A DNA stretch of 64,000 nt, taken from contig NC_087393.1 in assembly GCF_963675165.1 (NCBI RefSeq), positions 3,105,502-3,169,501 of the forward strand. The letters are read 5' to 3'. Positions 56,101-64,000 of the stretch are shown piece after piece. This DNA is from Halichondria panicea. Taxonomy: Eukaryota; Porifera; Demospongiae; Suberitida; Halichondriidae. The notes beneath the pieces were generated by a model. It saw nothing but the letters and a program-made list of their open reading frames with translations. It searched no databases and was not told the origin of the DNA. The translations under genes and the position numbers were made by a program. The stretch's first letter is position 1; each line of letters opens with the position of its first letter.

Positions 56101-57660
56101 GTCAAACTGCCCACTCCCCATGTCTCCGATGAGCAATAAGTGATCTCCGTCACAGTTCACATCTTCGAGGGCTACAAAACGAGCATTTGTTTTTAAGTAT
56201 GACTGCACCGCTCACTTTCGTCCCGCTCATAGAAACTGTACGTGAACAAACTCACCCATACAGCTTGAAAAGGTGTAGATAGATGCAACAGGGTCATAGT
56301 GAGCATCTAACCAGGACCCAGTCCTACATTGAATTCGACAAAATAAATGTACTCAAATGTACCTTCACCACTGTAAAAAGGTGCCATTCAAATATTATAA
56401 CTGGACTTAAATAGGCTCTAACACATTAAGCCTCTAAGCTTCAACTTGAATGTGGCTGCCACTCAAATTGAAGCGCCGGCCCGCATAATTTGTATAATTA
56501 ATAGTATGGCAATATGGGATTCATAGCACGAGTAACAAGCAATGGCAAGGATACTAATTGCACGAGGCGTAGCTGAGTGCTATTAACCTTGCCAGTGCTT
56601 GTTATAATTAATCCCTTATTGCAGTAGCCATACTATTGATTGTTAATCGTTTGTGATGTAGCTGCAGTTTCAGTAACCGCGGCCGTTATTTGAACGTGCG
56701 GTTGTCAAGGCAGTAATTACTGATAAGCGATTAGTCACTGTACGAATCACAGTGAATAATAGGACAACATGCGATTAGTTCTGTTATAATTTATGTTCAC
56801 CAAATAAAAAGGTTTTTGTGGTGCCTTCATAATACGGTAGGCAACTAAAAAAATATCTTTAGCCCTTTCTATACACGAGCATTTAATTTAGCTGCATCAG
56901 GTTCGACAAATATATTTCTTCTTCTAGCTCAGTAGGTGTTCTAGATCTTGTCACATAGAACTAGTACGTATCTACCTAGCCTTCGTCCCAACAACCACTT
57001 TTGCTCCTAATTAAATATAGGTTTGTGTATACAAGGCTAGTATTTATCATACTTCTTCGAAATAACTTCTAATTATGCACCAATGGGATCATGTATTGAA
57101 AGTGCAGTAATGTACAGTACTCTCACAAACATTTTAAAAATTTCAGTATACACTAATGATGTGATTACAGCAGCAGTACATGTTTGGGCTCCTAAAGTGG
57201 CGTATCTTTTAGAGCCCAACATGCAGTAATTGTACGTTTAGTCCCACCTGGCACTTAAATTATGGTTGCATTTATGTACTACAGGTAGCAATCTCATAGG
57301 TATGTACGCAGGTCAATCAACAGTTCAATTTTTGGTCCTTGTAGTTTACAGCTGCATCTAGTGCAGCTATGAACCATGCAGTGCATGCACATAACAATAA
57401 TATTATTATAGGCCAAAAAGTAAAAGGAGAGTGCCTCGGCATCACAAACAAACATGCATTTTGGAGCAATGGTTGGCGCTTCTTAGGACGTCAACAATTG
57501 CATTCAGTCTGCGCTGGCGCGGCGTTAACGCGCGTTGTAACGTAATGTCAACTACAGTAAGATACGGCGTAGGGGGAACTCTATTCTGGTGCTGAAACTC
57601 TTACCCATCCAAGGGGTCCTCTTTGTTTAGAGAGATATCTGCAGCACCCTCTTGAGTCAT
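50127..57660 (-). CDS. BBS1: Bardet-Biedl syndrome 1 protein, 594 aa
   Basis: Core subunit of the BBSome, the coat that moves membrane proteins in and out of cilia; BBS1 contacts ARL6. Twelve minus-strand exons: 57660-57605, 56323-56256, 56171-56079, 55993-55779, 55683-55595, 55533-55329, 54102-53875, 53769-53611, 51324-51096, 51035-50902, 50556-50422, 50300-50127. They sum to 1785 nt, one residue longer than human. Clear blocks: WLDAHYDPVASIYTF, NVYIYKNFRPYFKFNLPSLE, ILDPEAFTVLTK, SLPAVPVFLSVSGLYEVDY (beta-propeller), QGGSLIIKILKRTANLDVKE, KLNVPKKTKVFVDQTVRERE (linker) and QGLGPLFRLTVVIQNTS (GAE-like domain). Its presence implies cilia. Introns 6 and 8 contain MITEs. The start codon was chosen because it leads in phase into WLDAHYDP and sits opposite ACTR8. 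Confidence 0.97.
50639..50892. mobile_element. pogo/Tigger-like MITE in a BBS1 intron
   Basis: 254 bp, CAGTAGAACCTTGG to CGAGGTTCTATTG, TA on both sides, between BBS1 exons 10 and 11. Confidence 0.78.
51782..52120 (-). repeat. Family A repeat, inverted copy
   Basis: Reverse complement of family A from its tail (ATGAAAGCTGCTGATGCCTC) through CAATAGCTAGCGTTCTAG, AAGTAGAGTAGCAACACT and TAACTCGAGAGCGAAGCATT. The palindromic head is absent. In BBS1 intron 8. Confidence 0.75.
52435..52668. mobile_element. CCGTATAG-family MITE
   Basis: 234 bp, CCGTATAGCGCGAAATTTTC to the complementary CATTTCGCGCTATACGG, TA on both sides. In BBS1 intron 8. Confidence 0.86.
53395..53481 (+). repeat. Family A tail fragment
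   Basis: ATGTTATGTAGCTTTGGCAC then CTCCACCGAGGCATCAGCAC and CCGCGGTGCTTTCATT: only the 3' 87 bp of family A. Confidence 0.75.
54170..54369. mobile_element. CCGTATAG-family MITE, degraded ends
   Basis: Interior TATTTCGAGGCTATAAATG and TTTATACTCTCGAAATATAC pair, matching the copy at 22876. Termini have drifted (CATATATAT / CTATACA). BBS1 intron 6. Confidence 0.7.
54857..55018. mobile_element. MITE CAGCTCTCAGAATAGGTCTGG
   Basis: About 162 bp with 21-bp perfect arms (the left begins CAGCTCTCAGAATAGGTCTG; the right is its complement). BBS1 intron 6. A related GTCTGGTCCCCAGA stretch lies near 47530. Confidence 0.82.
56501..56640. mobile_element. MITE of the AATAGTATGGC family
   Basis: AATAGTATGGC at the left and GCCATACTATT at the right, with inner arms AGCACGAGTAACAAGCA / TGCTTGTTA. 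A further 140 bp to about 56787 also matches the 10423 locus. BBS1 intron 1. Confidence 0.78.
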
Positions 57661-58078
57661 GGCTTCTTTAGGCCAGAAATTTGAAAGGGGTGACACCTTG
57701 GCCTACGCCTACATTTATTTGGAGGCGTGATAAGTTCTGATAGAGTGCAAAGTTCTTTGCTCACGTTACCATGGATACCGAACAATGGTAAACAGTTATG
57801 GAAATTAATCGCTTACTTTGATTTAGCCTCCTTCACAAGGCCTTCTCTTCAGTGCGGAGGCTAGCTTTGATTCTGCAGTATGATCAATCTAAGAAAAATC
57901 CAACTGTCAATCAGCTGTGCCAGCTCAGTGCCAGCTCAGCAAAAAATAGTGCGCACGTGACATGTCCAACCAATTTGTAGTTTTTAACTAGACGATCAAT
58001 ACAATTGTGATGTCTGACACTTTATCTGGATATGATCGATCGCATGGATGATATGATAGATTTACTCGACTAAAGAAG
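57661..58078. promoter_or_regulatory. Candidate bidirectional promoter BBS1/ACTR8
   Basis: 418 bp between opposed start codons. No repeat was seen here, unlike most spacers of this size in the window, consistent with functional constraint. No clear TATA box. The proximal BBS1 side near 57510-57540 (inside intron 1) is CG-rich (GCGCTGGCGCGGCGTTAACG). Confidence 0.5.
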
Positions 58079-60681
58079 ATGCCTAGACAGAAATCAGAGA
58101 AAAGGACTCACTCTGAGGCTTTTGGAACTAGTGACTCTCAGCCACAACAGCTTTATGATGTGAGGAAAATGCAGCTGTTACATGCAATAACTAAACTCAT
58201 GACTAATCTTCACCAGGATGACCTCCCAGCCAGTGATGCCCAGCCCACCATAGTGCTGCAGATTGGTTCCTCTACTCTGACACTTGGCTTTGCGACTGAC
58301 CCCACTCCCCAGTCTATCCCTCACATTATTGCATATAAGGGGTATGGTCTGACTACGAAACCCTCAAATAAGAGTAGGGAAGGTATCAGAGACGAGACAC
58401 TGGTGTTGGATTTCCCATGGATAATCACTGTGAGTACCATCAGGGTCGGAGTTGCATTTGTGTGATACAATACCAAATCTTTAACCTACCTTAGCCTGCC
58501 CTTGAGGATGCGAGAGATTCTTCTCTGTCCAAGATACAAGAGAGCCTCGAGTTGTTGAGAGCTGGAGCAGGTATACACGACACAGAGGTGAATGTGAGGG
58601 AGTACCTTGCACACAACTCACGGGTACAGCCAGAGGCCAGAGAGAGTGAGGAACTCTCGATGACTGATATCTCTGCTCAACCTCGCTGTCTCATTGGAAA
58701 TGAGGTTCGCCACAGCAGAAATAAATGGCAATTGATTGAAATATTTTGTGCCGAGCAACATTTAGTGCTCAATATTCGAAACAAACTGCTCCTCTCCCAT
58801 GCTTTTCTATCGTTTTCCAGGTACTGTATTTGCCTCCTGGCTCTGGGTACACAGTATACAGACCATTGCGATACGGACAGTTGAACTGCACCAACCATGA
58901 CTCTCTGCCTCAATGGGCAGCACCCCTTTCACGCAGTGCCCTACTGAGCATGCTTGAAGACCTATGGACCAAGGCTTTTGAGGAGTACCTGCAGATTGAC
59001 AAGAGAGACTTTAAGGTTTGTTAGTGCTTATAAAAAAAATGGCCACATTATGGGTGGGGCCGGGGGGGTTTACGAAGTGCTGCTCAGTAGTTTTGTAATA
59101 CATCAATTTTGTATCTATACATAAGTATAACTGTTTGCAGTAGACTGCGATTGCCAATTAGCATTTATTTTATTATATATATACCACAGAATCACCGTAT
59201 CGTGTTACTTGTATCAGATGTGATTAACAGAGCTCTGTTCAAAGAATTCATGAATATCCTGCTAGTAAAAATGGAGTTTGCTGCTGCCTTTTTGCATCAG
59301 GTAGTAAATCTACATGCATGCATGTAGTTGTTGTTTCTCATCTGTTGGCTGTAGCAATTATCGTGTTTATTGAAATAATCATGCGTAATGTGTCTGTCGT
59401 CTAGGAGTCTGTGTGTGCTGCATATTGTGCTGGTATGGCTTCTTGTTGTGTGGTCAATGTTGGTGATGAGGTTACTCATATTTCTTGTATTGAGGAGGGA
59501 ATGTCCAATCCTAACACCAGGTAACGCACATTAAATAATTAATGTAATAGAGCAATTGCTATGGCTACACTTACAGGCTAATTCTTCATTATGGTGGCAG
59601 TGATATCACTCGACTTTTCTTCTCCCTTCTTCAAAAGGTTAAATTACCTATATCACTCTCAAATACAATTAGCTTTGTACTTATTGTCTCCTCACAGACT
59701 AAGTTCCCTTATTCGAAATGTACCTCTGAGAGTCGTTTGGACGGTGTTTTGATTCAACAATTGAAAGAGACAGTATGCCACCTTGATGCAACTATCTGGG
59801 GTGTGAGGAACTATCAGTTCTCTGTCATGAGTCCCCTTCCCGGTCGCCTCTTAGATTACGAGATAAAACTATCTGATGAAGGTATAATTGCAGCAATGGG
59901 TATGTTCTTCCCGGCTGCATTCTGTCTGCCAGACTACACTTTTCTAATGAGAGGTCAGCAGCCACAGGCACCAGAGAGAGAGGATTTGTTGGAAGAGTGT
60001 CTAGACATTCCCCTGGCCCAGAGGCCCGTGGAGCAGAGTGAAAACTTGACTAGTGAGGAGCAGCTTGCAGGGATGTTTGTTGGTCATCCCTTGAGGCCAG
60101 GGGAGGTGGGGTTACCAGAGGTGACACGGCGCATAAGACGTGTAAACAAAGGGAGAGTGCTGCCTTTGGATCAGGCTGTACATCTTAGTATCAGCTGTAC
60201 AAGTGAGTAACTAAACGAATGCACTGTTCCATGAATCAGATGTTGTTCTATATATATTAGACTTCACATTGCAACTCTCAGGTTCTCTCGAGTTGAAGGG
60301 CAAGCTCTATTCTAGTATTCTGCTTGTGGGGGGAGGTCTCTCCTTTCCTGGCTCCTCGAAGATGCTGCAATCTCAATTGGAGCGAAACTCACCGCCAGCC
60401 GACAGTATTGATGTCTACTCTAATGTTAGGGTGAGGCCAAAAAATACATGTACATGTAGCTGATCAAGTGGTCAAAGTGATGCGTAATGAGAAAGTGTTT
60501 AGGCTGAGAGGCATTTAATTCTTTTTATAATATATAGGAGCTGGATTCTTCTCATATTGCGTGGAAAGGAGGGGCTGTGCTGAGTTGTTTAGACACTTGT
60601 CATGAGCTGTGGATAGACAAACAGGAGTGGGATTTTAGTGGTGTTCGGCTGCTGAGAGAGAGAGCACCATTCCTCTGGTAG
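58079..60681 (+). CDS. ACTR8: Actin-related protein 8 (INO80 subunit), 620 aa
   Basis: Arp8 is a nuclear actin-fold subunit of the INO80 chromatin-remodelling complex, part of the module that binds extranucleosomal DNA and actin. Nine exons: 58079-58429, 58495-58704, 58821-59015, 59190-59300, 59405-59520, 59577-59637, 59698-60202, 60261-60430, 60538-60681 (1863 nt, 620 aa, close to human). Actin-fold marks: IVLQIGSSTLTLGFATDPTP (phosphate 1 region), ESVCAAYCAGMASCCVVNVG (phosphate 2), ILHYGGSDITRLFF, SSILLVGGGLSFPG and IAWKGGAVLSC. ARP8-type blocks: QLKETVCHLDATIWGV, GMFFPAAFCLPDYTF. The usual long insert before the C-terminal lobe is present but reduced. Exon 8 has two in-frame acceptors 21 nt apart (60261 or 60282). 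AATAAA at 60760-60765 is a good poly(A) signal. Confidence 0.96.
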
Positions 60682-61724
60682 ACACTTCATTTGTACTACG
60701 TGTAGTTTTGTGTGTAGTGATACCTCCTCCAATTGTATGACATTATATATACATACCGAAATAAATGCACAAGCCACATTCACTCATCCTTATTTTGTGG
60801 TTTTGGTCTAAAAAATTAATAATGATTACCAGCTGTAGACTATATAACATTTCTTGGGAACATGAGGGTGCAATAAAATATGGACTTGGCGTTCTATATA
60901 ATTTAGTGAACCCCTTCTGAAGCCCGGTTATTATGACAGTATTACAAAAAAACACATAATTTACATGTAAGTGACACACAAACGGAGCACATTAGCCCAT
61001 AATAATTTCTTAGTCTAAGAAAAAAATGTTGGTGAATTCTTTCTGACACAGTTTTCTTACTTCCTCTGTAAAAATAATAGTGTGTGTTTGTGTGCAGTGA
61101 GTGTTAGTTCGGCAATTACAAGTCTACATACATTCGGTAAAACCCCTCCTCTGAAGGTAAACAGCGATATGAAGGCCAGGCACCTAATAGTTAGTCTACA
61201 AAACCTCAATAAAGGTGACCTGTGTATAAACGCTAAAACTTAATTTGTATGTTCCCAAAAGTGTAACATGGTTCCACATATTTTCATTACATGAGTAATT
61301 AGGGTTTCAATTGTATGTGCATGGCGTCCCTATACATGAATTGTACGTGGTACAAAAACCAGAGTAAGTCACTGAAATTCGCCAGGCATCAATACTTGTC
61401 AGCTGCATAATTATACAAAATGAGAAAGGTTCTACACACCAACAGGTGGATGGTTAGTAGATGGCCTTCCATGTGCATGATCATTCGAAGAAAAAAAACT
61501 GCCAATAGTTTGATTTTTGGTACAGCGTATTATATCTCTAGAAGTACACAGCTAGAGCTAATTAGCAGACACATACCTAGATAGAGTACAGTATATGGCG
61601 GACCAATCGCTTGCAAAGCTGAGCTAGAGTCGTTTGTGCATGACTATTGTAAAGTGCCTAGTCAGCAATGAGCCCATGCACCCACCCTAGCAAGGCTGAG
61701 CCACCTGTTGCTGTTGGATCAATC
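60682..61724. other. Convergent spacer ACTR8/CCZ1
   Basis: 1.04 kb of AT-rich sequence holding both 3' UTRs. No open frame with coding character. A pogo-like stretch (TTCGGTAAAACCCCTCCTCTG) lies near 61133. Confidence 0.5.
60760..60765 (+). terminator. Poly(A) signal of ACTR8
   Basis: AATAAA 79 bp after the stop codon. Confidence 0.65.
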
Positions 61725-63414
61725 TCATTTTGTTTGTGCATTGTATGCACTTTTAGCCGACGAGTAATGCTGCCACCCACCATTGATCTCAGCAAAGTTG
61801 GCACTCTTCTGATTGAGGACCACAAAAAACCTCCGATGACCCGACTTCCTGGTGACCACCCATGAGTCCCCTAGTGTACGCATGATTGTTTCCCCCTCCT
61901 CTATACTGTCATACTCTGAGTTTATCTGAGTAAAAACGAAACACATAAGCAAGAGTGAAAGGTACTTACATACTCTATGAATATCAAAACTAAAAAACAT
62001 TTGCAATGTGAACGTTGCTAGGATTGCCAGGAAAAGAAAAGCGTGAAAAAGCGAAGAAACAAGAAATTCGGCGAGTGCATAACTCCAATCCGTTACAACT
62101 TCATTCACATGTACTGTTTCAATTTTTTATTCGTTTTGTGCTTTTCCTGGCCAATCCTTCAGTAATTTTTATCATAATAATTATAGTGAATTTTTTGCAA
62201 CGAATATGAATGTCTTAGGCACACTACATACATTCATAGCACCCACTTATACATGTAGCAGTGCTTTCCATGAAACCAAGTTTTACAATTTACACTTACA
62301 TCAGCTAGCAGCTTCATAGCTTCTGACAAAATGTTCACATAGGTTGAACGTCGTGAAAGTAAAGGGGACTTTACTGCGAGGTTCATCTCATTAAAGTAGA
62401 TGAATCGATACTGGGGGTCCAGGCTGCATGTAAACACATGGAAATTATGTCGGTAACAATGATAAAAATTTGAAGTGTGGACACATTACTGCATGATCAC
62501 TATAATTTGTACTCTTGGCAATTACATAGTCATACATGTGTTACGTACATGTAAAATGTCATTTACATTAGGACTGAATGGTAGCCTAAGAAAAGTACCA
62601 AATGTGTTGATGCCGCCTCATTGCAATGGCTATACTGTAATTCAGTATTCTTCATGGGCATGGGGGACTAATAGCTATCATGCGCTTTTTGCTAGCGTAT
62701 ATACATCTACTTACATGTACATGTACTTCTAACAGAAAAATGCCCTTTCATACAGTACATGTAACAGACATAGTTGAGGAATGCGTTTGGTCATTATAGG
62801 GTTGTTTTGAATTATGGGATCTACATGGGTACTTAATTTTCAGGGGTGGCTACTAAAGAGGAATCTTACTGTTATTCTACTACCCAATTCGATTATTACC
62901 GTATAGAGGTGGGGTAAATTTTCGTGGGGCTTAATTTTCGCTGATTTCGTGGGTTAACTAGCAATTCTACACGAAAATTGTTCTCTAATTAGCTATAACG
63001 TGCAAAGATTAAAGGCATGGCTTCCAGTAAGCAGTCATTCCACTAACATTGTGCAACGAAGTGCTTTTAGAGGCCATTCCACGAAAATACATGTATAAGT
63101 GCATAGAAAATTTCACGCTATACGGAATTCGCGCTAACAGTATAATTAGGTTTATGAAGGCGCGAGCAGGCGCTTACATGTATATGGCCTAGCTAGCTGA
63201 GACTGACAACACAAACAGACAACTGACTACAATAATTATGCATTTATATTGCTCCTTCAGGACACCACTTGAGGCAAATTAACCTATATGTCTCACCCTT
63301 GAGGTTTAGATTTGTCTCTAAAGTCAGAAATCTCTCGGGAAATTTGTGCTAGCCTTGGTCCAAGGAAAGTGTTCAACCGCTTACAGAAGTCAGATGAGGG
63401 AGAAGCTTTCTCTC
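61725..63414 (-). CDS. CCZ1: Vacuolar fusion protein CCZ1, 3' exons
   Basis: CCZ1 pairs with MON1 as the guanine-nucleotide exchange factor that loads RAB7 on late endosomes. Three exons at the C-terminal end are readable on the minus strand: 63414-63297, 62423-62300, 61925-61725, with phases agreeing. They give SSDFCKRLNTFLGPRLAQIS, then LDPQYRFIYFNEMNLAVKSP and LSEAMKLLADINSEYDSIEE, then DSWVVTRKSGHRRFFVVLNQ and KSANFAEING. This matches the conserved end of CCZ1 (YFNHMNLA, ILGDINSD, DYWVVGKKSDRR, LNQKNANL). The tail after FAEING (about 20 residues) differs from human. Upstream exons must lie beyond 63414; I could not place one before the window edge. Confidence 0.87.
62040..62120. repeat. 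Dispersed repeat shared with 24890-24990
   Basis: GAAACAAGAAATTCGGCGAG, TGCATAACTCCAATCCGTTA and TTCACATGTACTGT recur in the same order at 24925-24998. In the last CCZ1 intron. Confidence 0.6.
62899..63125. mobile_element. CCGTATAG-family MITE in a CCZ1 intron
   Basis: 227 bp from CCGTATAGAGGTGGGGTAAA to AAAATTTCACGCTATACGG. TA at the left; the right TA has mutated. The interior follows the 52435 copy. Confidence 0.82.
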
Positions 63415-64000
63415 CTGCGTATATTCAAAAAAGTAATGAGTTTCATGAAGTTAACTCACCAACCAACACTTACTTTGAACAAAGAAGCACATCAGAGCAT
63501 TTCCAGCCTGAAACAAACACATTACAGTTTAAAGTTTATTACATAATTAACTTACTGCATTGAAAGACTGTATATAACAGCTAGAACTTTATATCGACTG
63601 AATAATTAGGGATACTGCATGTAAATTAATTTCTATTCTGCAGTCTGCAGATTATAATTTGAGAAGTCACTGTTTGAGAGCAGCGCACACACCTACGAGT
63701 TGATTGATCAGGGCATAGTTTCAAATGAATCACGGTTTCAATTTTGAACACACCTATTAATCACTTTGCCGAGGATAGGCTCATGGTGTACAAGGCAAAG
63801 AGTACATTACGTAACCAGACAAGGAACATGTATACAGGAGACCAGACAAAGTACTGTACTGTATGGACAATTAATATACAGCAGTGGTCAAAGTTTACCT
63901 AAAAGGCTATACTATTTGAGAGAGGATCATTAATAATTAATTATGATTACGAGAGTGGCCACTACAATGACTACATTCGAGAATTATAGTATACTACACT
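63415..64000. other. Window edge, inside or upstream of CCZ1
   Basis: 586 bp. More CCZ1 coding sequence is expected on the minus strand, but no exon with family similarity could be read. The + strand open frame over 63312-63563 is the antisense of the CCZ1 exon plus intron. Confidence 0.5.

Noticed and set aside
63312-63563. 83-aa plus-strand open frame
   Set aside because: Antisense to a CCZ1 exon whose minus-strand translation matches the family.

Overview
This window looks like nuclear DNA of an early-branching animal, most likely a sponge. That is inferred from gene content and architecture, since no rRNA or mitochondrial marker is present. The genes are conserved eukaryotic or animal ones (PSME4, ERI-type exonuclease, DMC1, LAMTOR3, NOL12, BBS1, ACTR8, CCZ1). 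They are cut into many small exons by short AT-rich introns, often 47-70 nt, and separated by A+T-rich DNA full of TTATAATTAT-like words. There are no bacterial operons, Shine-Dalgarno sites, CRISPR arrays, tRNAs or rRNAs.

Layout: (1) 1-7987 (+) is the 3' half of PSME4/PA200. (2) 8241-9246 (-) is a small coiled-coil protein, tail-to-tail with PSME4. (3) 9420-16723 (-) is an 11-exon gene whose product joins two LIM domains, an RGS domain and a PX domain. (4) 18659-19279 (+) is an intronless ERI1/ERI3-like 3'-5' exonuclease. (5) 19513-28448 (+) is DMC1 in 18 exons, four of them microexons of 21 nt or less. Its 5.8-kb first intron is a nest of transposons. (6) 29174-33034 (-) is LAMTOR3, head-to-head over 186 bp with NOL12 at 33221-38841 (+). 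(7) 41312-42463 (-) is the 5' part of an unrecognised membrane protein with an SH3 domain. (8) 42480-43240 is a GC-rich retroelement remnant. (9) 43842-46574 is a decayed DNA transposon with terminal inverted repeats (TIRs), a perfect 9-bp target duplication and a broken ORF with a TSO1-like CXC motif. (10) 46594-49469 (+) is an unrecognised five-exon gene whose start codon lies 11 bp past that transposon's target duplication. (11) 50127-57660 (-) is BBS1, head-to-head over 418 bp with ACTR8 at 58079-60681 (+). (12) 61725-63414 and beyond (-) is the 3' end of CCZ1.

Exon models were built by hand from reading frame, GT/AG (once GC/AG) sites and phase. Several close exactly: DMC1 342 aa, LAMTOR3 124 aa, BBS1 594 aa, ACTR8 620 aa, all within a few residues of the human lengths as I remember them. 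The genes are an ordinary mix rather than one pathway: proteasome, meiotic recombination, Ragulator/mTORC1, ribosome biogenesis, BBSome, INO80 chromatin remodelling and Rab7 activation.

The most distinctive content is mobile. One family starts CAGAGGAGG, makes 9-bp target duplications and has at least four members here, one coding. A second family starts CCGTATAGCG with TA duplications and has about ten copies. There are also pogo/Tigger-like MITEs (short non-coding TIR elements), a 767-bp element with perfect 69-bp TIRs and a perfect 9-bp duplication, and two dispersed repeat families (A and B).
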